From an uncultured Elusimicrobia bacterium (lineage in GTDB: Bacteria > Elusimicrobiota > Elusimicrobia > Elusimicrobiales > UBA9959): a stretch of 64,000 nucleotides of DNA. Under the pieces are notes generated by a model, which ran no database searches, had not been told where the DNA came from, and worked only from the letters and a program-made list of their open reading frames with translations. Where the stretch lies: the NCBI GenBank assembly GCA_903873295.1, contig CAIQNV010000020.1, forward strand, positions 1 to 64,000, in the 5' to 3' direction. Position 1 is the stretch's first letter. Each line of letters begins with the position of its first letter. This document shows, one piece after another, positions 18,071-29,444 of the stretch. Position numbers and translations under genes: made by a program.

Positions 18071-18973
18071 CTATTGTTTTGCTTTAAGCAAAGAATCGTC
18101 TCTTAGATAAAGCGCTCTCTGCGCCCCGTCCCTGCCTCCGGGCTCGGATTCGTCCGAAAAGCGGGAATACCCGGGCCAGGGCTGCGCGCCCCGGCCGACC
18201 GCCACCAGCAGCCAATCCGGCAAAGCATGGTTCCTGGCCCCTATCTTATAAAGCTGGCTTTTCCCGCTCCCGAAGACGGCCCAGTTCGTGCCGAAGCCGG
18301 AATCCTCGATAATAACTCCATAAGGGCTGGTGCGTCTTTTTCCTTTCCCCTTCGGCCACAAAGACGCGAACGCCGAAACCGCGTCGCAGCATAAATAGCA
18401 GAAAAGAATCCGCTTCGGCCCGTGGCTATTGTCGTATTCCGGCCCGCGCTCCAGCACCGCCCATAGCCCCCACTGCAGCTCCGGCGCGCGAAATTGGTCT
18501 ATGTCGGAATAGGTGCCCCGGAGATCCTCCCAGCCTTCGGGGAAGAAATCTTTTTCTCCGCCCTCGATGACAAAGAGCGTTCTGTACCCCTTGCGCAGCT
18601 CAATTAGGTTCTCGCCCAGTTGTTTAACTATTTCGCTCTTCTTTACGGAATAATCAGCGTAAATAAAACAATGGGCGGAATGTGAGCCGGAAAAAAGTCC
18701 CAGCGGCTGCCCGTCCGTCCCGGCCCCGGGATAAAAAACGACCCTGGACCTCATTATCTCCCTGGCGGGGAATTCCGGAAGGGGGATGTTTTTGGATTCG
18801 GCTTTTAAGAAAATTCTTTTGCAGGCGGCCTCTCCTGAAAGAGCCGCCGTGAACCCGGGCTCTGGATCCGTCCCCGCCTTCCGGTTCTTTGAAGCCGATT
18901 CAAGCCAGAAGGCGTTCTCAAGCCAGGCCGGGGGGATTTCCTTATCCTGCTTCAGCGCGTCGTTTAGTGACAT
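18071..18973 (-). CDS. Hypothetical protein
   Basis: 300-aa ORF with start near 18971; no family recognised. Confidence 0.6.
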   Translation of the reverse strand: MSLNDALKQDKEIPPAWLENAFWLESASKNRKAGTDPEPGFTAALSGEAACKRIFLKAESKNIPLPEFPAREIMRSRVVFYPGAGTDGQPLGLFSGSHSAHCFIYADYSVKKSEIVKQLGENLIELRKGYRTLFVIEGGEKDFFPEGWEDLRGTYSDIDQFRAPELQWGLWAVLERGPEYDNSHGPKRILFCYLCCDAVSAFASLWPKGKGKRRTSPYGVIIEDSGFGTNWAVFGSGKSQLYKIGARNHALPDWLLVAVGRGAQPWPGYSRFSDESEPGGRDGAQRALYLRDDSLLKAKQ

Positions 18974-19096
18974 CTTAAATGCTCCTGAAGATCCTATAGC
19001 TGAACCGCATCAGTTTTGAATTTTAGCATTTTCAGCGTTTTTGAGGCCGACAGAGAGACCCCTTGCCAATATGGCAGTCATGCCCTACAATATATC

Positions 19097-20416
19097 ATGA
19101 GACTTACTACTTTCTCATTCCTTTTATCGGCTTCGGCGGTTATTTTATCCGCCGGCGGAATTTCCGCGCAGAGAACGGCGGATACCGACGGCATTTTTAG
19201 CGACCGGCTCACGACCGTGCGGGAAACCGCGCTTGCACAGAAACAGGACAGCCGGGCCGCTCCCGCCGGGGAAAAGAACTTTCCCGACCTGCCCGCGGAC
19301 AGGCGGGCGGAAGGCATCGGCATTTCCCATTCGGGCGATCCTCTGGATATCCCTGATTACCGGCCGGCGGAAATAGCGCGCCTGCTGAAAGAGGCCGGCG
19401 GAAATTATTACCGTCCCCACATACCGCTCAAAGAGGTGCTTCCTTTTATAGACAAGGCCGGCATGGACAAGCTGCGCGCCGCCTCGTCCGATCCCGCCCT
19501 GCTGGACCGGCTGACCGAGGAGCTCTCAAAAAACGGCGACTGGAGGCGTATCGACGGGCTGGTGGACGCCTTCTATTCGGAGGGGATAAAGCTGGCGGTG
19601 GTCGCGGGCTGCGGCTATCAGCGGGAAGCGCCGGAAGCCGAGCTCGGCGGCGCGAGAACTGTAATATCCCCGGACAGAATAGGCCGCGACCTCTATGTGA
19701 CGCTGGTGAAATGGTACGTGGGCGCGGCCGCGCGGCGCTACGCCTCCAGAATACCCGTCTGGCAGGTAGAGAACGAGATAAACGTGGCGAACATCCACGC
19801 CCTGGCCGGCTGGCGCATAAACGAAGCCTCCTGGAAGGACCGCAAGTACCAGCTGCGCCTGCTCCGCGAGCTTTCCGAAACGGTGCACGCTGAAGGAAAC
19901 CGTCAAAACATAAAACTCAGGACCGCGCAGAACTTCGCCACCCAGACCTTCGGCTGGGAAAGCTATGTGCGCGACGCCGCCGCCGCCGGCCTCGATATCG
20001 CCGGCATAGATCTCTACGGCAACTATTTTTTCGGCTGGCCGCTGAAGGACGCGGAAATGGCGGACAATGTGCGCCGGGCCAAACGGGCCGCCGGAGGCGG
20101 GGCGGTCTGGGTGCTTGAGGCCGGTTTCTCCCGCGCGCCGGCGGCGCGGGGCTTCACGCCGGAGCGGCAGGCCGAATATTTCAAGCGCCTGCTCGACAGC
20201 TCCTATCGCAGCGGGGCGGACGTAGTCCTGGTTTTCGGCTGGTTCTGGAACCCGAAAGGCTGGTATCTTGACGGCGGCAATACCCCGCAATGGTACAGCC
20301 CGATGGCGGCCGAGCCTTACTGGAGCCCCATCGAAAAGCTTCCCGACGGCAAAACGGTCTTTCACGGGGCCTGGGAGGAGTTTAAGAAAGCCGCCCAAAA
20401 ATGGACGCCCCGGTAG
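19097..20416 (+). CDS. Secreted glycoside-hydrolase-like TIM-barrel protein
   Basis: Signal peptide MRLTTFSFLLSASAVILSAGGISAQ; IPVWQVENEINVAN, GIDLYGNYFFGWP, VWVLEAGFSRAP, DVVLVFGWFWNPKGWYLDGG. Confidence 0.7.
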   Translation: MRLTTFSFLLSASAVILSAGGISAQRTADTDGIFSDRLTTVRETALAQKQDSRAAPAGEKNFPDLPADRRAEGIGISHSGDPLDIPDYRPAEIARLLKEAGGNYYRPHIPLKEVLPFIDKAGMDKLRAASSDPALLDRLTEELSKNGDWRRIDGLVDAFYSEGIKLAVVAGCGYQREAPEAELGGARTVISPDRIGRDLYVTLVKWYVGAAARRYASRIPVWQVENEINVANIHALAGWRINEASWKDRKYQLRLLRELSETVHAEGNRQNIKLRTAQNFATQTFGWESYVRDAAAAGLDIAGIDLYGNYFFGWPLKDAEMADNVRRAKRAAGGGAVWVLEAGFSRAPAARGFTPERQAEYFKRLLDSSYRSGADVVLVFGWFWNPKGWYLDGGNTPQWYSPMAAEPYWSPIEKLPDGKTVFHGAWEEFKKAAQKWTPR

Positions 20417-20425
20417 CGATTTAAA

Positions 20426-21046
20426 ATGAAATTCTCATTGATCTGCGCTAGTAACAACGAAGAGATCCTGGCTCAAAACCTCCTGCGCTCTGATATCGTA
20501 AAAAAGTATCCTGCAGTAGTAATGTCCGGATATACGAATGTGCAGAAAGCCTATAACGAAGCGATGAAAGCGGCTACCGGCGATATTCTGTGTTTTGTTC
20601 ATCAAGACGTATTCCTGCCTCCTTCCTTTGAAGCCGATCTAAATAGGTCTTTAGAATGCCTTAAGGAGCAGGATTGGGGGGTTATCGGGCCTGCCGGACA
20701 ATCTCCACTCGGCTGTGTGGGGCATATCGTGGATCGAGGAAAGCCTTGGGGTAGTCCTGTGGGACTACCTGCTCAAACACAAACTTTGGATGAGCTGCTG
20801 CTGATAATAAAAAAGGATACATTTAAATTCGACGAGTCGATGCCGAACTACCATTTATTCGGAGCGGATCTCTGCATGCAGGCGAATGAAGCGGGGAAAC
20901 AATGTTTTGCCGTAGATACTTTGTGCTGCCACAATTCGATAAATGGCTATGTTTTGCCCAAAGATTTTCACGAAGGCGTTGAATATCTGGCCAGGAAATG
21001 GGCGCATAAGCTGCCGATCTACACTACGTGTACTCTGATAAAATAA
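20426..21046 (+). CDS. Glycosyltransferase-like protein (StrF/GT2-like domain)
   Basis: MKFSLICASNNEEILAQNLLRS..., GYTNVQKAYNEAMKAATGDILCFVHQDVFLPPSFEADL. Confidence 0.75.
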   Translation: MKFSLICASNNEEILAQNLLRSDIVKKYPAVVMSGYTNVQKAYNEAMKAATGDILCFVHQDVFLPPSFEADLNRSLECLKEQDWGVIGPAGQSPLGCVGHIVDRGKPWGSPVGLPAQTQTLDELLLIIKKDTFKFDESMPNYHLFGADLCMQANEAGKQCFAVDTLCCHNSINGYVLPKDFHEGVEYLARKWAHKLPIYTTCTLIK

Positions 21047-21384
21047 TTAAAAAAATGAAGTGCGATTCTCCGGTCGATTTTATGTTCCTGAATGCGGGAT
21101 AATTTCAGCGATACCTGCCGCCTGTGTCCGCTGACCTGGCCGGCTACGATAAGACAAATCCCCCAGCCGCCGAATTTTTCAGGCTCCTGGCCCTGTCGGG
21201 GTCAGCCGCTATCCTATTTGTACGAAAGCGGGATCGGGAAAAGAAAGCCGGGGACTCTTCGTCGTAAATTGGAAATGGGTCGGGAAAATTGATAGATTAG
21301 ACGTAGGGGACCGGGAAGGGCGGTTCATTTCGGTCGTGGTGTCGGGGATAAAAAAAATCTAAAAGAGGAATCAGGAGATATTTT

Positions 21385-21828
21385 ATGGCGAATTTAAACA
21401 AGGTTATGCTTATAGGCCGGCTGACGCGCGACCCCGAGATCAAGGAATTCAGCAATGGCGGCAAGGTGGCCAATATCGGCTTTGCCGTGAACAACCGCCG
21501 CAAGAACCAGCAGAGCGGGCAGTGGGAGGAAGTCCCCGTGTGGGTGGAGCTGAAAGCTTTCAGCAACGAGAGCGGGCGGAAGCTGGCCGACCTGGTCGAA
21601 AAATATCTGCGCAAAGGCTCGCAGGCCTATGTGGAAGGCCACCTGGTCCTTGAGGAATGGGCCGGGAAGGAAGACGGCAAAAAACAATCTAAGATGGTGG
21701 TCTATGTGGATTCGATCGAGTTCCTGGGCGGCCGCGGCGACAGCCCGGCCGGCGCCACGGAAGCGCCGGAGCCCGCCGCCAAGTCGGCCTCCTCAAGCGG
21801 CGGAGGGATAGAGGAAGTCCCGTTCTAG
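21385..21828 (+). CDS. ssb: Single-stranded DNA-binding protein
   Basis: MANLNKVMLIGRLTRDPEIKEFSNGGKVANIGFAVNNR; acidic tail ending GIEEVPF. Confidence 0.95.
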   Translation: MANLNKVMLIGRLTRDPEIKEFSNGGKVANIGFAVNNRRKNQQSGQWEEVPVWVELKAFSNESGRKLADLVEKYLRKGSQAYVEGHLVLEEWAGKEDGKKQSKMVVYVDSIEFLGGRGDSPAGATEAPEPAAKSASSSGGGIEEVPF

Positions 21829-21861
21829 GCCTTTCCCCCGAAGGGCTTAAGGCGGAAAAAT

Positions 21862-21899
21862 TAACCCCGGCGGCCGCGTACGGCGCCGGGGTTTTAAAT
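21862..21899 (+). terminator. Rho-independent terminator-like hairpin after ssb
   Basis: aaccccggcggccgcgtacggcgccggggtttt. Confidence 0.65.
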
Positions 21900-21920
21900 G
21901 GTTTCTAAAAGGGTTAACCT

Positions 21921-22421
21921 ATGTGGCGCAGTCTGGCTATAAGCGCATTGTCTTTTCCGTTTTCCGCCGCTGCCTTTATCATCGGCTGGGCCGTCCGGGA
22001 TATCCACTCCGGCCTGCTGGCCGGGGCCGTGGTCTTCACCGCGTTTTTCATCGCCGCGCTTCTCAGTCTGTTATTTATTAAGAGTTACAGCTACCTGGAC
22101 GCCGCGCTGCCGCTGGTGTTCTCGGTCCTGTGGTCGCTGGCGCTGGCGCCGTTCAGCTTCGGGGCCAGCCTGTTCTCGGCCCCGGCTTTTATAGGCGCGG
22201 CCCTGCTGCTCGGCGCCTGCATGGCCATGGCCAAGCGCTACCAGACCGGCATGAAATGGCTTATATTCCCGGCGCTGGTCTTCCTTTATGAAATGCTGCC
22301 CATAAACATCCCCGGCCCGGTGGACGACACCTTCGCGCTGACCGGCGCCCTGGGCAGCATAATTATTCAGTTCCTGCTCCGCGTGCTTCCGCGGCTCATA
22401 AAAGCCGGCCTTCAAAAATAA
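21921..22421 (+). CDS. Hypothetical multi-pass membrane protein
   Basis: 166 aa with several hydrophobic segments. Confidence 0.65.
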   Translation: MWRSLAISALSFPFSAAAFIIGWAVRDIHSGLLAGAVVFTAFFIAALLSLLFIKSYSYLDAALPLVFSVLWSLALAPFSFGASLFSAPAFIGAALLLGACMAMAKRYQTGMKWLIFPALVFLYEMLPINIPGPVDDTFALTGALGSIIIQFLLRVLPRLIKAGLQK

Positions 22422-22510
22422 CAAAGAGTGCCCGCTAGGGCAGCCGCAGGACGGCCTGCGTGAAAATTTCAGGAAGCGCTAAGTTAAGTTAAGCGCTTCC
22501 GCCCTGGGCG

Positions 22511-23143
22511 TTAAGGCCAGGGCGGGAAGGCGTACTTCGGACCTTTTTTCTTCTCAAGAGCCATTTGAAGGTATTTAGTTTCCTCCTGCGTTTCAGGGGG
22601 GAGCTTCACGGCTGTTTCGCGGGTCATCGGCAGCGTGAAAATCGCCTTTTTGCGCGCGGTGTCCATAAAACTTTGCAAGCGGTTCCTGTGCCGGAGCTGA
22701 AGCGGGGACTGGCCTTTAAGGCCGGCCGCGTATTTCTTCATCTCCTGTCCGGCCGCCTGCGCCATTTTGGCGAAGTCGGCGTCTCCCGGGTACGCTTTGC
22801 AGTGCGCTCCGGGCCTGAGGCAAAGGTCTCCGTAACTGGCTCTCATGGTTAAGCGGATATGGGTCTCCGTCAGACGGAGATCCGGCTCAGGCTTCTTCCC
22901 GGCTTTCTGCTGGTTTCTCAGGTCGTTGAGCAGGTCCCAAAGCGCCCAGGAGGCGGCCGAGACCGTTGTCATAACATTGTTAATGGCCGGAACAACCGCC
23001 TCCCTCGCGGGCCGCGTGACCAGTTCCGCTATCCTCCCGGCTTGTTCTCTGCTTATTCCGGTTTTTGCTTCCTCAGCGCGGGCGGCCGCAGGAGCGCAAA
23101 ACACGGCTGCGGCGAAAAACAGCGATATAAGATATTTTTTCAT
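22511..23143 (-). CDS. Hypothetical secreted protein
   Basis: Signal peptide MKKYLISLFFAAAVFCAPAAARA. Confidence 0.7.
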   Translation of the reverse strand: MKKYLISLFFAAAVFCAPAAARAEEAKTGISREQAGRIAELVTRPAREAVVPAINNVMTTVSAASWALWDLLNDLRNQQKAGKKPEPDLRLTETHIRLTMRASYGDLCLRPGAHCKAYPGDADFAKMAQAAGQEMKKYAAGLKGQSPLQLRHRNRLQSFMDTARKKAIFTLPMTRETAVKLPPETQEETKYLQMALEKKKGPKYAFPPWP

Positions 23144-23264
23144 TGTATTCCTTGAAGACCGCCCTTGTAAAATATATAAAAATTGCGGGCGCGGGTAAAG
23201 GCCGCCGGGCGGGGCGGGAAGTTTATTGTTTGACCTTCGGGCGGTGGTATGGGAGAATATACTT

Positions 23265-24164
23265 ATGGGTTATCTTTATGCCTTCGCTAAAGAATTTTTA
23301 ACGCTTACTAGGCTGGTGCTGCCCTACTTTCTGGGCGGGGCCGCCGTCGGCGCGGCGCTGGATGTTTTTGTAAAGCCGGAGTTCGCGCTGAAGCATTTGC
23401 GCGGCGGCTGGCTTTCCATGGCCAAGGCCTCAATCTTGGGGATGGTGCTGCCGGGCTGCTCCTGCGCCACTATGCCCATGGCCGCCGGCCTGCGCCGCAA
23501 GGGCGCGGACCTGGGCACGGTCGCCAGTTTCCTGCTGGCCTCGCCGCTGGTGAGCCCTCAGACGCTGGTGCTCACCTGGGCCGTGCTGGGCTGGAAATTC
23601 ACCGCCGCCCGCGCGCTGGCCGCTTTTTGCGGGGCTATGCTGATAGGCGCTATCTTCCTTTGGCTGGAACGCCATAAGCCCGGCTTCCTGGACATCCCGG
23701 CGCCGGCTCCGGAGAAGAATTGCTGTTCGGGCTGCGGCTGTTCCGGCGGTGAAGAAGAGGAGGGTGCCAAAAAATTCTGGCCGGTGTTTATGGATATCCT
23801 GAAGGACCTCTCTAAATATTTCGTGCTGGGCATGGCCATCGCCAGCCTGCTTACCGTGCTGATACCGCCCGACGCCATCCCCCGGTATATAGGATCTTCC
23901 GGGCCGCTCGCCTACATAACCGCCGTGCTGCTGGGCGTGCCGCTTTATGTCTGCGAGGGCGAGGAAATACCGCTGACCCTGTCGCTGCTGAAGCTGGGCC
24001 TCGGGCCGGGGCCGGCTTTCGCTTTCCTGCTGGGCTCCGTGGGCACCTGCATCCCGACCCTGATAATGTCGCAGAAGCTCATCGGCCGCCGCGGCCTTTT
24101 TGTTTACGCCGCCTGGTGGGTGGTCTTCTCTTTCGGCGCAGGAGCGCTGTTCAGCTTCTTCTGA
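23265..24164 (+). CDS. SO_0444-like/DUF318-type metal efflux permease
   Basis: Two 4-TM-like halves; GMVLPGCSCATMPMAAGLRRKGADLGTVASFLLASPLVSPQTL; Cys-rich linker NCCSGCGCSGGEEEEG. Confidence 0.75.
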   Translation: MGYLYAFAKEFLTLTRLVLPYFLGGAAVGAALDVFVKPEFALKHLRGGWLSMAKASILGMVLPGCSCATMPMAAGLRRKGADLGTVASFLLASPLVSPQTLVLTWAVLGWKFTAARALAAFCGAMLIGAIFLWLERHKPGFLDIPAPAPEKNCCSGCGCSGGEEEEGAKKFWPVFMDILKDLSKYFVLGMAIASLLTVLIPPDAIPRYIGSSGPLAYITAVLLGVPLYVCEGEEIPLTLSLLKLGLGPGPAFAFLLGSVGTCIPTLIMSQKLIGRRGLFVYAAWWVVFSFGAGALFSFF

Positions 24165-24195
24165 TAGACTTAAACGGCAAATAGTTCACAGCTTG

Positions 24196-24798
24196 CTATT
24201 TTTCGTAGACCCAGATCCGGTAGCTGCGCCCGCCCTCACTAAAGACGACAACTTGTTTTTCTTTCCAGGAACGGAACTGGTAAATGTACGAAACGACCCT
24301 GGAGCCTGGTTTCAGCTCGGCCTGCAGTTTGTGTTCCAGCTTCGTCAGCACATCGGGCGTAAGATAACAGAAAACAACGTCCGCGTCGGAGAAGTCCTGC
24401 CAGTTGAAATTCCCCAGCTTTATCCCGGCTTTGGAACGCCAGAAGAAATGCCGCAGCCTGGCGAGCAGGTAAACGATAGGGGAAAGTTCCAGCCCGGTGC
24501 CTCTGACGCCGTAGTCTTTTGCCGCCAGGTAGACTATCCGGCCGTCGCCGCAGCCGATGTCGTAGACGATCTGCCCGGGCTTAAGCCCGGCGGCCTCCAG
24601 CATTATTTTCACGGCCGCCATAGGAGTGGGGACAAAAGGCACGCCGTAGATGAACGCCGCAATGTTCGGCAGGATAAACAGCGCAAGAATAACCGCGAGG
24701 CCCGTATTTCCGCGGGCGCGGTAAAAGAGGAAGAAAAGAAGGAGCAAAGCGGCGAACACCAGGAGAACAAGCAGGAGATCTTTCAGTATATGCTTCAT
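24196..24798 (-). CDS. Membrane-anchored class I SAM-dependent methyltransferase-like protein
   Basis: N-terminal TM segments, then GQIVYDIGCGDGRIVYLAAKDYGVRGTGLELSPI. Confidence 0.8.
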   Translation of the reverse strand: MKHILKDLLLVLLVFAALLLLFFLFYRARGNTGLAVILALFILPNIAAFIYGVPFVPTPMAAVKIMLEAAGLKPGQIVYDIGCGDGRIVYLAAKDYGVRGTGLELSPIVYLLARLRHFFWRSKAGIKLGNFNWQDFSDADVVFCYLTPDVLTKLEHKLQAELKPGSRVVSYIYQFRSWKEKQVVVFSEGGRSYRIWVYEK

Positions 24799-24833
24799 CG
24801 AGAAGTTTTTCCCTCTCCACTATCATACAAAAA

Positions 24834-24894
24834 CCGCTGACCCTGTCCCTGCTGAAGCCGGGCCTCGGGCCGGGGCCGGCTTTCGCTTTCCTGT
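24834..24894 (+). repeat. ~60-bp duplicated fragment of the permease gene (source 23970-24030)
   Basis: ccgctgaccctgtccctgctgaagccgggcctcgggccggggccggctttcgctttcctg, nearly identical to the permease coding sequence. Confidence 0.8.
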
Positions 24895-25129
24895 CCGAGT
24901 TTTTTGTATTATAGCGGTAAGGGAAGATTTTCAAGGATTTTTTAAGCGTGAAAAGATCAAGGTCGGGAAAGAACCTGCGATAACCGGCCTGATGTTTACC
25001 GCAAATACCGGATAGTGGCCGCCGATTTAGAGCGGCATAGGCCCGGCGGGGGCAGCGGCGGCCCCGGAGAACGGGGAATAGCTTTTGCGCTTGGCCTGAG
25101 CGATGTGAGCAGGCGGCGGTTAACTGAGT

Positions 25130-26308
25130 GTGAAGAAAGCGCGGAATTTTATTATGACCATACCTGGTAAAAGAGCGGCGCGCGCGGCGGCTTCCGGAAG
25201 GCTGCTGCTCGGGCTACTGGTTATAACAGCCGCCACACCGGCCTATGCCATAATGAACGGCGCGGGGCAGGATATCTTCCCCGCTACGGCCATTTTCCAA
25301 TCTTCGGTCACGGTAACATATTCCAATGCGGTTAACGCGGGGGTTACGATCTCCTCGGGGCTGGTCGTTCTAAACGGGAATGTCGGCATCGGGACGGCGA
25401 GCCCGGCGGCGAAGCTGGACGTCCAGGGCGGGAACATCAACACGCAATATGGGGTAAGCGCAGCCACCGGCGTATTTTCATCGTCGCTGACCGTGCGCGG
25501 CAACCCCGTAGCGGTACTGGCCGACACGCAGACCTTCACCGGCGCGAACACTTTCTCGTCAACCGCGGCTTTCACCGCGCAGAATGCTTCCGTGGCGGGG
25601 GTTACGATCTCCTCGGGGCTGGTAGTTTCAAACAGGAATGTCGGCATCGGGACAGCCGCGCCCGCATATAAACTTCAGGTGGCCGGCGGCAACATTAAAT
25701 CCAATTACGGCGTAATATCCACGACAGTTGTGTATGTTCCACAGGCTTCGACGCCGACAGTGCCACTCATGGGAACGATGTACTATTCCTCTAATACCAA
25801 TAAGATCCGCGTCTCTACCGCGGCCAACGACACGTCCTGGGTTGATCTGATGGTTACCGTCAATGGTGGGTCTTCGCTAGAGCTGAATTTGAACGCCCAC
25901 ACGAAAATGAAGGCCTATCTGTCAACAGCCCAGACCATTCCAAATAATCTTGTCGTCACCAAAGTCCAGCTCAATTCCGAGGTTTACGACAACCTGAATG
26001 AATTTGATAGTACTACAAATTACAGATGGACCGCGTTATACGGGGGATATTACTATGTCATAGGAGCGGTAAGCTATCCCGCCCCGGGCTCAGGGAAAAT
26101 CATACAGGTTATGATCTATAAGAACGGCGCCATTGTGGAAAGGGGCGACAATACGGGGTCGTCCGGATCATATTCCTCTTGTCTTACCTCTGATATTTTA
26201 CTTTTAGCCTCCGGCGACTATGTTGAGCTGTATACAGCGCAGGGCGGGACCGGCGATAAATCCATAGCTGTTACATTCACCTACATGACCATTTTCAGGA
26301 TTCCGTAG
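25130..26308 (+). CDS. Secreted 'VGIGT'-repeat protein
   Basis: Signal peptide; NGNVGIGTASPAAKLDVQGGNI and NRNVGIGTAAPAYKLQVAGGNI repeats. Confidence 0.75.
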   Translation: MKKARNFIMTIPGKRAARAAASGRLLLGLLVITAATPAYAIMNGAGQDIFPATAIFQSSVTVTYSNAVNAGVTISSGLVVLNGNVGIGTASPAAKLDVQGGNINTQYGVSAATGVFSSSLTVRGNPVAVLADTQTFTGANTFSSTAAFTAQNASVAGVTISSGLVVSNRNVGIGTAAPAYKLQVAGGNIKSNYGVISTTVVYVPQASTPTVPLMGTMYYSSNTNKIRVSTAANDTSWVDLMVTVNGGSSLELNLNAHTKMKAYLSTAQTIPNNLVVTKVQLNSEVYDNLNEFDSTTNYRWTALYGGYYYVIGAVSYPAPGSGKIIQVMIYKNGAIVERGDNTGSSGSYSSCLTSDILLLASGDYVELYTAQGGTGDKSIAVTFTYMTIFRIP

Positions 26309-26464
26309 CCATCATACAGGGGACGCTGATTACTAAATGACTCCGCTGGAAAACCCCCTCAGACCAAAAATGAGGCTCAAAAAATATCATCAAAAACACC
26401 TTGCCCAATAAATAAAAATCGTTTATACGCAATCCTTGAGAGAAAAAAGGCAGCAGGTCCGGGT

Positions 26465-28093
<1,629 letters not shown>

Positions 28094-28173
28094 TGCCGCC
28101 TCCCCTGTCGCGCGCGCCGAAGGCCGCGCTCCCTAAATATTATCAAATAAAACGCGGGCTGCCAGAAGCCTTG

Positions 28174-29079
28174 TTATTGCGGCCGGAGGAGATGGGCGGT
28201 TTTAATGCGGGCAAGATATTCTATCAGGCGGCGGTGCCGTTCAAGCCCCGACCTTTTTGTCTTCTGATAGATGGAGAAGTGGTCTTCCAGCAGCTCTAGC
28301 CGGGGAAAAACATTCTTCAGCGCTCCGGCCTTCAGCTCCTTAAAGACGCAGTATTTCGGCACGAAGCCCGCGCCCAGCGATTCTATCGCCGCGTTTATTA
28401 TGCCCCGGACATGATTGATTTCGGTGATAGACTTGAATTCCGGCCTCCTGTCGACGGGAAGAGAGTTTAAAAAGTTGCCCCACCACTGCCCGCCTTTATC
28501 CAGCGACAGGACATTGCAGCGGGCTAAGCCGGAGGGCTCCCTTAATTTGTTGGCGCTTATAAACTCTTTTGACGCTATTACCACGTACTCTTCCCTGAAC
28601 AGCGGCTTCTTCTCTATGCCGTCCACCTTATGATCCTTGCAGTCGATGATGATATCGAGTTCGTCGTTCAGCAGCGGCTTTAAAAGGTCGTGCTTGAACA
28701 GGAAATCCATGTGTATGCCGGGGTTTTTGTTGATAAACCCTTTCAGATATTTCACCAGCAGCGTGGTCCCGAACTCCACGGTGGCGCCCAGGCGGATGAC
28801 GCCGGCGCTTTTGTTCTTGTTCCCGGCTATCAACTCTTCGGCTTTCTCCAGCTCGTAGAAAACGGTTTCGCAGGTTCTGTACAGTATCAGTCCGATCTCC
28901 GTAAGTGAAAATCTGTTCCCGTTCTTCTTGAACAGTTCCTGACCGGTACTCCTCTCAAGTTTCTTTATCGCGTGGCTTACTGCGGACTGGGTGACATACA
29001 GTCTCTTTGACGCCTCCGTGAAATTAAGCGTCTGCGCCACCGTGAAAAATGTCCGCAGCTGGTATAAATCCAGATTCAT
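28174..29079 (-). CDS. LysR family transcriptional regulator
   Basis: MNLDLYQLRTFFTVAQTLNFTEASKRLYVTQSAVSHAIKKLERSTGQELFKKNGNRFSLTEIG. Confidence 0.92.
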   Translation of the reverse strand: MNLDLYQLRTFFTVAQTLNFTEASKRLYVTQSAVSHAIKKLERSTGQELFKKNGNRFSLTEIGLILYRTCETVFYELEKAEELIAGNKNKSAGVIRLGATVEFGTTLLVKYLKGFINKNPGIHMDFLFKHDLLKPLLNDELDIIIDCKDHKVDGIEKKPLFREEYVVIASKEFISANKLREPSGLARCNVLSLDKGGQWWGNFLNSLPVDRRPEFKSITEINHVRGIINAAIESLGAGFVPKYCVFKELKAGALKNVFPRLELLEDHFSIYQKTKRSGLERHRRLIEYLARIKTAHLLRPQ

Positions 29080-29218
29080 GATCCTCCCGCTGCTTCCGGC
29101 ATGGTAATACAATAATTCATACAAGTTATGAATACTATGAATTATACTAATAAAATCAAATTGTGTATCATTTAAACGCGGCGAGAAAATCCGAAGGCGA
29201 ACGAGCAAAGGCGCCTGT

Positions 29219-29371
29219 TACACCTTCTCTGCGGGAGTTGAGCGAAAGTTGGGCGAGAATTTTACGGTTTCGGTTAATGTGGATAACCTGTTTACCGAAC
29301 TCCATCTGGAAAGCCTGACCGATCTGGCCACCGACAGGCTGATAACGGTTTCGCTTACTGGTAAATTTTAA
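29219..29371 (+). pseudogene. C-terminal remnant of a TonB-dependent receptor-like beta-barrel
   Basis: Open frame without a start: YTFSAGVERKLGENFTVSVNVDNLFTELHLESLTDLATDRLITVSLTGKF*. Confidence 0.6.
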
Positions 29372-29444
29372 AGTGCAGTAATCACCGGGCGGTTCGTGTG
29401 ATAGTCCGGAGCCGAGGGAGATAGTCGCAACAACAAGAGGCTTT

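Noticed and set aside
24100-24840. 246-aa plus-strand ORF
   Set aside because: Overlaps the end of the permease gene and is antisense to the methyltransferase gene with its clear GxGxG motif.
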